Source: an uncultured Vicinamibacterales bacterium (GTDB lineage: Bacteria; Acidobacteriota; Vicinamibacteria; Vicinamibacterales; UBA8438). From it: a stretch of 64,000 nt of DNA. The notes under the pieces were generated by a model. The model had not been told where the DNA came from. It searched no databases and worked only from the letters and a program-made list of their open reading frames with translations. The number at the start of each line of letters is the position of its first letter. Position 1 is the stretch's first letter. The translations under genes were made by a program, and so were the position numbers. The DNA lies in the NCBI GenBank assembly GCA_958295905.1, contig OY282382.1, positions 2,318,001-2,382,000 on the forward strand, in the 5' to 3' direction. Of the stretch, positions 27,806 through 36,413 are shown one piece after another.

Positions 27806-30800
27806 TCAGTTGGTCTCCGGCCACAGGTAGACGAGGCCGACCGGCTCGACGCGCCGCGCGCGGACCTCGTAGAACGCGCGGATACGGTCGGGCTCGCGAT
27901 CGAGGTCCTGGTCGAACTGCGTCAGACGCAGTTTCCAGGCCCGCACGTCGGCTTCAAGCTGCCGCTGCTCCTCGGGGCTGAACGCCAGCGCCATCTGCCC
28001 GCCGCCTTCGTCGTGCCGCCGCAGCTCGTCGCGGACGCGCGTGCGCTGGCGCTCGAGGGTCTCGCGCAGGCTCCGGGCCTCCTGTCCGCCGCGCCGCCGG
28101 AGCTTGTCGACGGCGGCGTCGGCCAGCTCCGCGGCGCGCGGTTCGAGCTGCGGCAGGAGTTCCTTGATGTCGCCGGGGGCGGATGCGAGCAGGCGGCGCC
28201 GCACCGTCTCCGGCGGCGCGCCGGGACGGCCGAGCGACCGGTCCAGCAGGTCCAGCGTTCTCGCTTCGGCCTCGCGGGCGTACGCCTTGAGCGGGCCCGA
28301 GCGCCTCGCCGGCTCGGTCCAGCGCGCCGCGACGGGCACGATCTCTTCGTGCAGCCGCTCGGCCCCGCGCCCGTACAGCGCCAGCCGGCCGAGCAGGATC
28401 ACGCGGGGGATGGCGTCCGCCGCCTGGGCGAGACAGGCCCGCGACAGGTCATGGTGGACGAAGCCCTGGGCGCGGAACCGGGCGAGCAGGCGTTGCGCCA
28501 CGCGCTGCCCCAGATGCAGATGGACGGTGTCGTCGCCGAGCACGCCCGGGTCGTCGAAGACGACGGGGCGGATGGGCGCGTCGCGGCGCCAGTCGGCGAG
28601 CTTCTGATCGGTTTTGCGCGGCGCGCGCAGCGTGTCCAGCGTGGCCGTCCAGCTCGGATCGGCCGCCGCCCGGCGGTCGAGCGGCGGGAAGGTCCAGACC
28701 GGGTTGCCGTGCCGGTCCGGTCCGGGCCGGAGCGGGTCTGCGCCGAGCAGATCGAGCGAGCAGGAAAGCGCGTCGCGGAACGGCGCCGCCTCGAACCCCA
28801 CCCACTTTCGGGACCGGTCCAGGAGCTCGCGGCAGCGTTCGACCTGCTCGTGCAGGGCGTCTTGCCGCCCGCGCGCGGCTTCGAGCTCGTCTTCGGCAAG
28901 ACGCCGGCGTTCGGCGTCGACGTCCGCGGCGTCGATCTCTCGGGCGAGCCGTTCGGCGTCGCGGTGGCGGATGCCGCCGGCGTTGAGACGGCGTTCGACG
29001 TCGTCGTCGATCACCTTCGAGAGGCTGCCCAGTTCGGTCTTGATCGTCTCGGTCTTGCGGACGAGCACCTCGAGTACCCGGTCTTCGGCGCGCTGGGGCA
29101 GGACGAAGTAGTGGCAGCGCACCTCGGGCGCGGGCTGGAGCTTGCGGTCGATGCGGCCGTTGCGCTGCTCGATGCGGCCGGGGTTCCAGGGCAGGTCGAA
29201 GTGGAACAGGTCCGTGCAGTGGGCCTGGAAGTTCAGCCCTTCTCGGGCGGCGTCGGTGGCGAGCAGGATGCGCAGCGGATCGCGTGCCGGATCGGCGTTG
29301 AAGCGGCGCTGGATCTCCCGGCGGCGGGCGCCCCCGGTCAGACCGTCTATCGTCTCGATTCGTTCCTCGGCGCGGTCCGTGCCTTCGACGGCCTGTTCGA
29401 GAACGTCCCGCAGATAGCGTTTCGTGCCCCGGCGGTTCTCGGTGAAGATGAGCACCCGCCGGTCGTGCCAGCGGGGCGGCGCGCCGGCGGGGGAATCGCC
29501 GAACGGCGGCAGGCCGGGGCAGAGGTTCGCCCGGATCCAGTCGATCAGGCGGCGGGTCTTGGCGTCGGGCAGGCATCGGGACCGGTCGGCTGTCTGCTGC
29601 ATCCGGTCGAGAAGCCGCCGCTCGCGTTCGGGCAGGGGCGCATCGCCGGCGGACGGGGTTGCGGTTTCGGCCGCGCGGGTCAGCGCCGCGATCCGTTCGT
29701 TCTCTTCGGCCTCGATCTCCCCGTCGTCCCACGCGCCGCGCTCGTCGTCGGCGTCCGGCGGCGTCAGGAACGGGTCGTCCGGCTTGCCGCCGGTCGGTGA
29801 TTCTTCGGTTGGAGGGCCGCCGGCCCGCGGCCTGCGGTCTGCCGCCCTGTCGGGGCCTCCTCCGCCGCCCGCCGCCCGCCACTGCCGCTCCACCGTCGCC
29901 CGGTGCGCCGTCAGGCTGCGCGCGAACGCCTCGATGGACGAGAGCAGACGCTGCTGCAAGCCGACCACGAGCAGGCCGGCGGCGGCGCGCGCCCGGCCGG
30001 ACGCGCTTCGGTGGCGCTGTTCACGCGCCGTACGGTACTCGTCGAGCAGGCGCGACAGGACCAACTCCGGCGCGTCGTCCGGCAGGCCGGCGATCTTGAT
30101 GCGCTCGATCACCCGCCGGGGGAACCCGTCCTGAAACTGACGGACGTCCTCCTTGAGCCGGCGGACCATGACGTCGTCGAGCGCTCTCCGGCCGCGCACC
30201 TTGACGCCGCGGGTGAAGCGGTAGGGGTCGAGCAGTTCGAGCAACGTCGAAAAGCTGTTCGAGTGGCCGTTGTGCGGGGTGGCCGAGAGGAAGAGCCGGT
30301 GCTCGAAGCGTCCGCCGAGGTCGCGCATGGCCCGGGTGAACTTCGTCTCGATGCCGTAGCGCCCGCCGCTCGACGGCGCGGCGTGGTGGGCTTCGTCGAG
30401 GATCAGCAGGCTGCCGGGCCGCATCGGGCCGAGCCACTCGCGCAGCGGGTCGGCGTAGGCGGCGTCGACGAGCAGGTTGTGCGAGACGAGGAACCGGCTG
30501 TGGGTGCGCCAGGGGTTGACGCCGAAGCCGCGCTCGCGGCGCATCCGCGAGACGTACCCGCGGTCGAGCAGCTCGAAGACCAGTCCGAACCGTTCGTCCA
30601 GCTCGCTCTTCCACTGTTCGAGCACGGACGGCGGGGCGGCGACGACAATCACGTTGACCTTGCGGCGCAGCAGCAGCTCGCGGGCGATCAGCCCCGCCTC
30701 GATGGTCTTGCCCAGACCGGTGTCGTCGGCGATGAACAGGTTGACCCGCGGCAGCCGCAGCGCCTTGCGCAGCGGTTCCATCTGGTAGGCGTCGATCCTG

Positions 30801-31153
30801 ATGCCGGCGCGGAACGGCGCCTGGAACAGATGCGGATCGGTCGCGGTGGTGCAGTGCCAGCGCAGCGTATGGAAGAAAGCGGCGAACCGGCGCGGCGGAT
30901 CGAAGCCGCGGGAAGCGAGATCCGCCCAGTCCTCGGCGGCGGCGATCCGGCGGTCCGGCTCGTGGTTCCAGAAGATCTCCAGCCACTGCCCCGGGGCGTC
31001 GTCGTCGGCGCAGGCCAAGCGCACCCGCGGCGATTCGCCGGGGACAGCCGAGTCGACGACCTCCTCGACGAGCCACCGCCGCGAGCGGACCTGGACGAGT
31101 TCGCCCACGCGCGGCGCCCGTTCGGGGAGTGTCGCGGCCAAGGGAGCGTTCAT
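27806..31153 (-). CDS. drmD: DISARM SNF2-family helicase DrmD
   Basis: 1115 residues. The SNF2/RapA-like ATPase core has Walker A ADDTGLGKTIEAG (GLGKT 146-150), DEAH at 253-256 (LILDEAHHAA), SATPHNG, and the second lobe with ATDAAREGLN and motif VI IEQRNGRIDRK. A low-complexity charged linker lies between the lobes. The C-terminal third is helical with coiled-coil character. Family size and order (drmD then drmMI) match class 1 DISARM. No Shine-Dalgarno is obvious before the ATG at 31153; the first 100 bp including the start are duplicated upstream (ATG at 31253), so the leader has been remodelled. It is the first gene of the island. Confidence 0.88.
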   Translation of the reverse strand: MNAPLAATLPERAPRVGELVQVRSRRWLVEEVVDSAVPGESPRVRLACADDDAPGQWLEIFWNHEPDRRIAAAEDWADLASRGFDPPRRFAAFFHTLRWHCTTATDPHLFQAPFRAGIRIDAYQMEPLRKALRLPRVNLFIADDTGLGKTIEAGLIARELLLRRKVNVIVVAAPPSVLEQWKSELDERFGLVFELLDRGYVSRMRRERGFGVNPWRTHSRFLVSHNLLVDAAYADPLREWLGPMRPGSLLILDEAHHAAPSSGGRYGIETKFTRAMRDLGGRFEHRLFLSATPHNGHSNSFSTLLELLDPYRFTRGVKVRGRRALDDVMVRRLKEDVRQFQDGFPRRVIERIKIAGLPDDAPELVLSRLLDEYRTAREQRHRSASGRARAAAGLLVVGLQQRLLSSIEAFARSLTAHRATVERQWRAAGGGGGPDRAADRRPRAGGPPTEESPTGGKPDDPFLTPPDADDERGAWDDGEIEAEENERIAALTRAAETATPSAGDAPLPERERRLLDRMQQTADRSRCLPDAKTRRLIDWIRANLCPGLPPFGDSPAGAPPRWHDRRVLIFTENRRGTKRYLRDVLEQAVEGTDRAEERIETIDGLTGGARRREIQRRFNADPARDPLRILLATDAAREGLNFQAHCTDLFHFDLPWNPGRIEQRNGRIDRKLQPAPEVRCHYFVLPQRAEDRVLEVLVRKTETIKTELGSLSKVIDDDVERRLNAGGIRHRDAERLAREIDAADVDAERRRLAEDELEAARGRQDALHEQVERCRELLDRSRKWVGFEAAPFRDALSCSLDLLGADPLRPGPDRHGNPVWTFPPLDRRAAADPSWTATLDTLRAPRKTDQKLADWRRDAPIRPVVFDDPGVLGDDTVHLHLGQRVAQRLLARFRAQGFVHHDLSRACLAQAADAIPRVILLGRLALYGRGAERLHEEIVPVAARWTEPARRSGPLKAYAREAEARTLDLLDRSLGRPGAPPETVRRRLLASAPGDIKELLPQLEPRAAELADAAVDKLRRRGGQEARSLRETLERQRTRVRDELRRHDEGGGQMALAFSPEEQRQLEADVRAWKLRLTQFDQDLDREPDRIRAFYEVRARRVEPVGLVYLWPETN

Positions 31154-31721
31154 GCCGGGGATCGCGGCTCAGTTCGCACGCGGGGCGCCCGGCGGCCCGC
31201 GGCGGAACCCGCGTTGCGCGTTCGGGAAGTGTTGCGGCCAAGGGAGCGGTCACGTCCGGGAGCGCAGCTCAGTCCGCAGGCGAGTTGTCCGGCGGCCCGC
31301 GTCGGCACCCCGCGTCGCGCGGAAACGGGCGGGGCGCCGGCGGGCTGCGGGGCACCCGTGCGACAGGGCGTGACGAGAGGCACCAGCGGGCTCCCTATCG
31401 TCGCCGCGTCCCTCTTGTGCTTTCGAGCCCCCGCTCCCCCCGGGCCCGCCACGCGCCCGAAACAGGGCGGAACGCCGACCGTCCTCACGCGGATTCGCTC
31501 CCCCAGCCCGCAGCGCGCCGGACGGCCTCACGATATCCACACGACCGGCGACCGTCAAGCCGGACGTCCTCGTCCGCTTGCGCGCGTCGGCGCTGTTGGT
31601 CGGCCACCTCGGTGGCCAAGCACCGCGATGCTCGTACGATCCCGGCTGCGGTGCCGCCATTTTCGAGTTGTTTTGGGACCGTTCTACTTTACTAAAAGAT
31701 GGGATCTGATATAGTCTCTTG
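31154..31721. other. drmD upstream region with tandem copies of its 5' end
   Basis: Reading on the minus strand, the segment running from a GCGGGCCGCCGG motif through the drmD start (CTCCCTTGGCCGC) is present as the real start (31153), again exactly 100 bp upstream (31253), and in a more decayed form near 31360. The closest upstream copy is 31154-31260. The remaining bases up to 31721 contain no gene that I can support and end in an AT-richer promoter region for the toxin gene. Confidence 0.75.
31688..31715 (+). promoter_or_regulatory. candidate promoter of the toxin-antitoxin operon
   Basis: TTTACT (31688-31693) and TATAGT (31710-31715) are 16 bases apart in the most AT-rich stretch of the neighbourhood. 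Transcription would begin at about the ATG at 31722, so the toxin message would be leaderless. This is consistent with the lack of a Shine-Dalgarno sequence. Confidence 0.5.
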
Positions 31722-32015
31722 ATGCGAGTCATCGCGAAGAAGCGGCTTCGCGAGTTCTGGGAGCGGCATCCGGCGGCCCGAGAACCGCTTCTCGCTTGGT
31801 TTCGGGAAGTTAAAGGGGAGGACTGGGACACGCCGGCGGCCGTGAAGGCGAAGTACCGCCAAGCCGGCATCGTCGGCGGCAGCCGCGTGGTCTTCAACGT
31901 CAAGGGCAACGACTACCGGCTGGTGGTGAAAATCCATTACGCGCATCGTGTCGTCTACGTGCGATTCGTCGGCACGCACGCGGAGTACGACGCTGTCAAC
32001 ATCGAGGAGGTGTGA
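31722..32015 (+). CDS. higB: HigB-like mRNA interferase toxin
   Basis: 97 residues of the HigB_toxin (PF09907-like) family. The start MRVIAKKRLREFWERHP, then DTPAAVKAKY, GSRVVFNVKGNDYRL and the ending VYVRFVGTHAEYD are family hallmarks. Such toxins cleave mRNA at the ribosome. The ATG at 31722 is preferred; a TTG three bases upstream is also in frame. The gene precedes its antitoxin, which is the reverse-order layout of hig operons, with only two bases between the toxin stop and the antitoxin ATG. Confidence 0.88.
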   Translation: MRVIAKKRLREFWERHPAAREPLLAWFREVKGEDWDTPAAVKAKYRQAGIVGGSRVVFNVKGNDYRLVVKIHYAHRVVYVRFVGTHAEYDAVNIEEV

Positions 32016-32017
32016 CG

Positions 32018-33229
32018 ATGGCCGACATTCAGCCGATCCGGACCGAGACCGACTACCAAGCCGCGCTGGCCCGGATCGACGAGCTCATGGAGGCCGAGCC
32101 CGGGAGTCCGGACGGCCGGGAACTCGACTTGCTGGCCGACCTCGTCGAGCTGTACGAGAGCCGCAACGAGCCGATGGATTATCCCGATCCGGTGGCCGCC
32201 ATCGAGTTCCGCATGGAGCAGGCCGGACTGCAGCCGCGCGACCTGATCCCGTTCATCGGAAGCCGCGGGAAAGTCTCCGAGATCCTCTCCGGCAAGCGCC
32301 CGATCACGATGCCGATGGCGCGCGCGCTCCACGAGCACCTCGGCATTCCGGCGGACGTGCTTCTGCGTCGGCCTGGAGGAACAACGGACGACGCACGGTC
32401 GACCGCCGAATGGAAACGGTTTCCCCTGAGGGCGATGGCCGAGCGCGGCTGGATACCGAAGGTTCCCCATCTTGAGGCGCGGGCCGAGGAACTCATCGGA
32501 GAACTGATTGAGCGGGCCGGCGGCGCGACCGTGGCCGACGCCGTACTCTACCGCAAGGCCGACAACCTGCGCGCGAACGCCAAGACGGACCCCTATGCGC
32601 TCAAGGCTTGGTGCTGGCAGGCATTGGCGGCCGCGGCCCCGAGTGGACGGGATCAAGACTACCGGCCCGGCGCGGTGACCCCGGACTTCCTTCGGCAGGT
32701 CGCACGGCTGAGCTGGTCGGAGGAGGGACCGCAGCGGGCGCGCGAGCTCCTGAGCGGCAACGGCATTCCCCTCGTCATCGTCGAACACCTGCCCAGGACC
32801 TATCTGGACGGGGCCGCGCTCCGGCTCGGGGACGGCCGGCCCGTAATCGCGCTGACGTTGCGCTACGACCGCCTTGACAACTTCTGGTTCTGCCTGCTGC
32901 ACGAGCTCGCCCACGTAGGCCGGCACATGGACAACGACGACGGCCAAGCGTTCGTGGATGACCTGACGTTGCGCGGAACTGACACGGGCGCACAGGATCC
33001 GAGGGAGGCGCAGGCCGACCAATGGGCGGAAGAGGCGCTCATCCCGTCCGACGCGTGGGAAAGGAGCGCAGTTCGGGAGCGCCCGACGCCGATGGCGGTG
33101 CTGAGCCTGGCGCAGGCGCTGCATGTGCATCCGGCGGTCGTCGCCGGACGGGTCCGTTACGAACGTCGGAATTACCGGCTACTGTCCCAATTCGTCGGAA
33201 CCGGCGAGGTTCGCCGGCAATTTCGTTGA
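32018..33229 (+). CDS. HigA-like antitoxin fused to an ImmA/IrrE metallopeptidase domain
   Basis: 403 residues. The N-terminal part (1-130) is a HigA/HTH_3 regulator, with a helix-turn-helix around GSRGKVSEILSGKRPITMPMARALHEHLGIP. The C-terminal part is a COG2856-type ImmA/IrrE zinc peptidase with HELAHVGRH as the metal site and the downstream acidic residues of AQADQWAEEALIP. AGGAGG lies 7 bases before ATG 32018; a GTG at 32012 overlaps the toxin stop. It should neutralise HigB and repress the operon. The peptidase could degrade the repressor under stress, as in ImmA/ImmR systems (inference). Confidence 0.88.
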   Translation: MADIQPIRTETDYQAALARIDELMEAEPGSPDGRELDLLADLVELYESRNEPMDYPDPVAAIEFRMEQAGLQPRDLIPFIGSRGKVSEILSGKRPITMPMARALHEHLGIPADVLLRRPGGTTDDARSTAEWKRFPLRAMAERGWIPKVPHLEARAEELIGELIERAGGATVADAVLYRKADNLRANAKTDPYALKAWCWQALAAAAPSGRDQDYRPGAVTPDFLRQVARLSWSEEGPQRARELLSGNGIPLVIVEHLPRTYLDGAALRLGDGRPVIALTLRYDRLDNFWFCLLHELAHVGRHMDNDDGQAFVDDLTLRGTDTGAQDPREAQADQWAEEALIPSDAWERSAVRERPTPMAVLSLAQALHVHPAVVAGRVRYERRNYRLLSQFVGTGEVRRQFR

Positions 33230-33723
33230 GGCGCAGAGGATTGCGCAATCAGGAGTCTGCGCCGTAGAACGGCGCGGACTATGCAGGCCGCGGAGGGTGG
33301 CGATTTCGGGCGCGTCGTCGCGCCGGTCGTGGAAGCGCGGGTTCCGACCGCGCCGGGAAATCGGGGCGGCCGGCGGCCGATCCGAGCTGGACGGCACGCT
33401 GCCGGGCCGGCGGATCCTCCGTTAGAGGTTTGTCGACCCGCGGCTTGCGGTCCGCCGGCGCGTCGGGGCCCCCCGCCTCCGGCGGTCGCTTGCCGCTGCC
33501 GTTCCACGGTCGCCGGGTGGGCCGTCAGGCTGCGCGAACGTCTCGATCGACGAGACGGGACGCTGCTGCAAGCCGACCACGAGCAAGCGGGCGGGTGCGG
33601 GCCGCGCCCGGGGCCGGGATCACGTTGTCGACAAACGCCGACTTTTCTGGTGGGGCACGGACCGCGTAGCGCATACTATCGGGGACGTCTCCGGTCGCGG
33701 CACAACGAAGGGGGGAAACGGCC
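33230..33723 (-). pseudogene. remnants of a second adenine-methylase (drmMI) 3' part and drmD middle part
   Basis: On the minus strand, 33281-33350 translates to a segment like RFHDRRDDAPEIATLRGLH, which matches the intact methylase's NRFHDPGGNDPDVATLRRLH. Next, 33425-33610 is close in DNA to the drmD stretch at 29815-29985 (GGTCGCCGGGTGGGCCGTCAGGCTGCGC and CTGCTGCAAGCCGACCACGAG regions). Order and strand are the same as in the intact island. A hairpin-type repeat end (AGGAGTCTGCGCCGTAGAAC) lies at 33251-33270, next to the methylase remnant. No intact frame remains. Confidence 0.75.
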
Positions 33724-34506
33724 ATGATGGACAGTTTGCAGTTCCTCTTCCGGTGGCTCCACGTGTTCGTGGGGATCATCTGGATCGGGCACCTTTACTT
33801 CTTCAACTTCGTGAACGGCCAGATGGCCGCTCAGCTCGACGGGCCGACGAAACAGAAGGTGGTGCCGGAGCTCATGCCCCGCGCGCTCTTCTGGTTCCGT
33901 TGGGGCGCCGCCTGGACGTGGATCACCGGCGTCGTCCTGCTGCTGCTGATCTTCTATCACGGCGGCCTCGCGATCGAGGTCGACGCGGGCTGGGGGGCGG
34001 GCCCGATCGCCATGATCGCGGTGACCTTCCTGGCCGTCTTCGGCTACGACGCGCTCTGGAAGAGCGGGCTCAAGTCGAACGTCCGCGCCGCCACCATCGT
34101 CTCCTTCGTGCTGCTCGCGGTCGTCGTGTGGATGTTCGTGGAGGTCGGCGGATTCCCGCCGCGCTCGGTCCTCATCCACACCGGCGCGATGTTCGGGACG
34201 ATGATGGCCTTCAACGTGTGGTTCCGCATCTGGCCCGCGCAGCAGCGGATCATCGCGGCGGTGAAGGCCGGCAAGGCCCCGGACGCCGCCGATCCGGCCC
34301 TCGCCGGGCTGCGTTCCAAGCACAACACCTACCTGTCGCTGCCGCTGCTGTGGGCGATGCTGAACGAGCACGCGACGCCCTTCTTCGGCGGCAACCTCGG
34401 GATTCCCGGCGACTACTACTGGGTGGCGTGGCTTGCGGTGGTGGCCCTGGGGTGGCACGTCATCTTCCACTGCTACCGCATCGCCGGCCGCGTTTCCGGC
34501 ATGTGA
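33724..34506 (+). CDS. puuD: urate hydroxylase PuuD-like integral membrane protein (DUF989)
   Basis: 260 residues, with six or more predicted membrane helices and the typical beginning FRWLHVFVGIIWIGHLYFFNF. It also has conserved parts such as MPRALFWFRWGAAWTW, NVWFRIWPAQQRII and LRSKHNTYLSLPLLW. PuuD proteins are membrane-anchored urate oxidising enzymes, some with an added cytochrome c domain; this one lacks any CxxCH and is at the short end of the family. In Acidobacteriota homologues often sit with oxidoreductases unrelated to purines, so urate as substrate is uncertain. A G-rich ribosome binding site (GAAGGGGGG) is 8 bases before the first ATG. No purine-degradation genes are nearby. Confidence 0.75.
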   Translation: MMDSLQFLFRWLHVFVGIIWIGHLYFFNFVNGQMAAQLDGPTKQKVVPELMPRALFWFRWGAAWTWITGVVLLLLIFYHGGLAIEVDAGWGAGPIAMIAVTFLAVFGYDALWKSGLKSNVRAATIVSFVLLAVVVWMFVEVGGFPPRSVLIHTGAMFGTMMAFNVWFRIWPAQQRIIAAVKAGKAPDAADPALAGLRSKHNTYLSLPLLWAMLNEHATPFFGGNLGIPGDYYWVAWLAVVALGWHVIFHCYRIAGRVSGM

Positions 34507-34510
34507 AGCC

Positions 34511-34668
34511 CAGGCGTCTGCGCCGTAGCGCGGACTCCTGGAAGGTTGGTTGGGGGGTGAGCGGAGCCGCAGGCGACGCTCTCCGGGGCAGGCGTCTGCG
34601 CCGTAGCGCGGACTGCTGGAGGGTTGGTTGGGGGGTGAGCGGAGCCGCAGGCGACGCTCTCCGGGCTA
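34511..34668. repeat. tandem pair of the hairpin repeat (reverse orientation to 8.9 kb)
   Basis: Two units of about 78 bp start at 34511 and 34589. Each starts CAGGCGTCTGCGCCGTA, contains GGTTGGTTGGGGGGTGAGCG and ends near CTCTCCGGG. It is the reverse complement of the repeat at 8921-9086. It directly follows the PuuD-like stop codon, as the other pair follows the TonB receptor, so it may end transcription. No other feature is seen between 34507 and 34895. Confidence 0.85.
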
Positions 34669-34895
34669 CGGCCGGGCCGGTTCGAGCCGTCGCCGGGAGG
34701 TCCGCCGAGCGTTCTCGGTGGACCTCCCGAGCTGGTTCGGGTCCGCCGCGTGGGTCGCGCGGTCGAACACGAAGCACAGCTCGCCGCCGGCCGGTCCTCC
34801 GCCTGCCCCTTCGCCGGCGAAGGGAAGAGGAAGAGGTCGAGGTTCGCCGCCTGCGCCCTCGAGCGCGGGCTCCAAGATGGCGGGACGGTGCGAGA

Positions 34896-35123
34896 ATGCG
34901 GTTTGAAGGGAGTGTTGAAGTGGATTACAACGGTGAGCGGCGGACCATCGGCCGGTGGCGCGAGCTCGACCCCGACATGCCGATCGCGCCGGTGGACAAC
35001 CGTTCGACGTCGGAACACGCGGCGCGTGATGCCGGAGACCCCGACAAGTTCACCACCCCGGGCTATGCGGCGGTGCTGATCGGCTCCACCAAGCCGAACA
35101 AGAAAACGGCCGCGGCCGACTGA
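34896..35123 (+). CDS. small hypothetical protein, 75 residues
   Basis: Starts MRFEGSVEVDYNGERRTIGRW and ends in a lysine-rich tail. I do not recognise a domain. It is hydrophilic and has no signal or membrane segment. The composition (balanced acidic and basic residues, a codon bias with G/C third positions) is more protein-like than the surrounding frames. No strong ribosome binding site is visible, so the start is uncertain; an internal start near VDYNGE is possible. Confidence 0.45.
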   Translation: MRFEGSVEVDYNGERRTIGRWRELDPDMPIAPVDNRSTSEHAARDAGDPDKFTTPGYAAVLIGSTKPNKKTAAAD

Positions 35124-35283
35124 TGCCGGCCGCGGCCTGTGTCCCGCCTCTGGCGCCCCCGCTCCCGTGACCGTTCAGAGAACGGCCCCGGAATCCAGAT
35201 ACCCGCTTTATCAGTCCAAGCCTGGGTCAGCTATGTTTTCCTGGAGTCGAACGGGACCCGCGAACCGGTCGTCAAGATTGCAT

Positions 35284-35679
35284 TTACGAAGATGCTTGCA
35301 TGCAATCATCGAGGGGGCGCCCGAATCGAAGGCGGGGCTCAGACGACGGGCCGAAGAGCGTTGCGAGATGGACGGCGTCGATGGTCCGGATCGGTTCACG
35401 AGGAAACGCCCGGCGGGACCGATGGACGATCTCCGCGTCCATGCCGTGGAGGGTCCAGTGGACGGACGCGGTGTCGACGATCGCCTGCATCCGCGAAGAC
35501 TCGTCCGCCGTCAATCGCCCGGCGGCGCCGGCGCGCCGCAGCGCGCGATCGCATTCGATGAGCGTCAGGTCGGACGTGGCGACGGCCGCTGCCGCGGTCA
35601 GTTGCGACCACGCGCTGTCGCCGCGCTCTTTGTCCAGCAGCGGCGACATCACGGCGCTGGTTTCCGCGTACAGATTCAC
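35284..35679 (-). CDS. PIN-domain (VapC-like) toxin
   Basis: 131 residues beginning at a GTG. The PIN-domain signature is NLYAETSAVMSPLLDKERG at the N-terminus, where the first acidic residue is Glu in place of the common Asp, a variant known among VapC relatives. SDLTLIECDRAL in the middle and RTIDAVHLATL (third acidic site) follow. PIN toxins are metal-dependent RNases. The last 15 residues (after GPSSEPRLRF) do not resemble the usual final strand and helix, so the 3' end may be altered. The place where a VapB antitoxin gene would be is occupied by drmD remnants, so the toxin looks orphaned. Confidence 0.7.
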   Translation of the reverse strand: MNLYAETSAVMSPLLDKERGDSAWSQLTAAAAVATSDLTLIECDRALRRAGAAGRLTADESSRMQAIVDTASVHWTLHGMDAEIVHRSRRAFPREPIRTIDAVHLATLFGPSSEPRLRFGRPLDDCMQASS

Positions 35680-35699
35680 CGGTCGCCCCGACGATCAGC

Positions 35700-36021
35700 G
35701 CCTGCACGCCGCTCGACGTAGCGCCCGCCGCTCGACGGCGCGGCGTGGTGGGCTTCGTCGAGGAGCAGCAGGCTGCCGGGCCGCATCGGGCCGAGCCACT
35801 CGCGCAACGGCCGGCGTGCGCGGGGGCGACGACCTCCTCGACGAGTCGCCGCGAGCGGACGTGAACCAGCTCGCCCACACGCGGCGCCTGTTCGGCGAGT
35901 GTTGCGGCTGGGGAAGCGTACATGCTGGGGATCGCGGCTCAACTCGCACGCGAGGCGCCCTGCGGCCCGCGGCGGAACCCCGCGGTGCCCGTTCGGGGAG
36001 TGTTGCGGCCAAAGGGAGCAT
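35700..36021 (-). pseudogene. remnant of the 5' end of a second drmD
   Basis: Minus-strand translation gives PLAATLPERAPR, APRVGELVHVRSRR.LVEEVV and, after a deletion, LREWLGPMRPGSLLLLDEAHHAAPSSGGRY. All three are near matches to drmD residues 1-35 and 237-265. The start region is present twice, 98 bp apart (ATG at 36021 and 35923), mirroring the 100-bp duplication in front of the intact drmD. The reading frame is broken by an internal deletion of about 200 codons. Confidence 0.85.
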
Positions 36022-36413
36022 TCATGCTCGGGAGCGCGGGAAATTGCCGACCGGGTTCAACGAGGACGGAAGAACGACCACGATGGAGGTGTCGTTCTGC
36101 TCGCTCCCCGGCGGAGCATCTCCACGGTCAGCCTGCGCCGCTACCTGACCGGTCGGCGCGGACACCCGGACGACTCACCGGTGGCGCGGACGCCCGCGGG
36201 CCGCGACGACGGTCACGCTGTCACAGGAATCTGTGCCCTATAATGTGGGCTTGAACCGCGGAGGGGCCGTGAACGTCGCGTGCACGGTGCCGCCGCCGGC
36301 GATTTGCTGCCCGACCGCAGTGCCCGGCGGTGATCCTGCCATCGCCACCGCCGCTCCGAGCACCACGCCGCCGGCGAGGCGAAGCGGTTGGCTGCGGCTT
36401 CGGTCCGTCATCG
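36022..36413. other. non-coding stretch upstream of the membrane cluster, with a 67-bp direct repeat
   Basis: No gene is recognised. A segment like GCTCCGA-CACC, then GGCGAGGCGAAGC, is present at about 36353 and again at 36420, the second copy overlapping the possible start of the next gene. A locally AT-richer TATAATG sequence (36238-36244) might be a -10 element, but no convincing -35 is seen. Confidence 0.5.

Noticed and set aside
25562-29800. A 1412-codon open frame on the plus strand opposite drmD and the adenine methylase
   Set aside because: It is antisense to genes with clear catalytic motifs; the translation is rich in Arg, Gly, Ala and Val without domains, as expected from GC-rich third positions.
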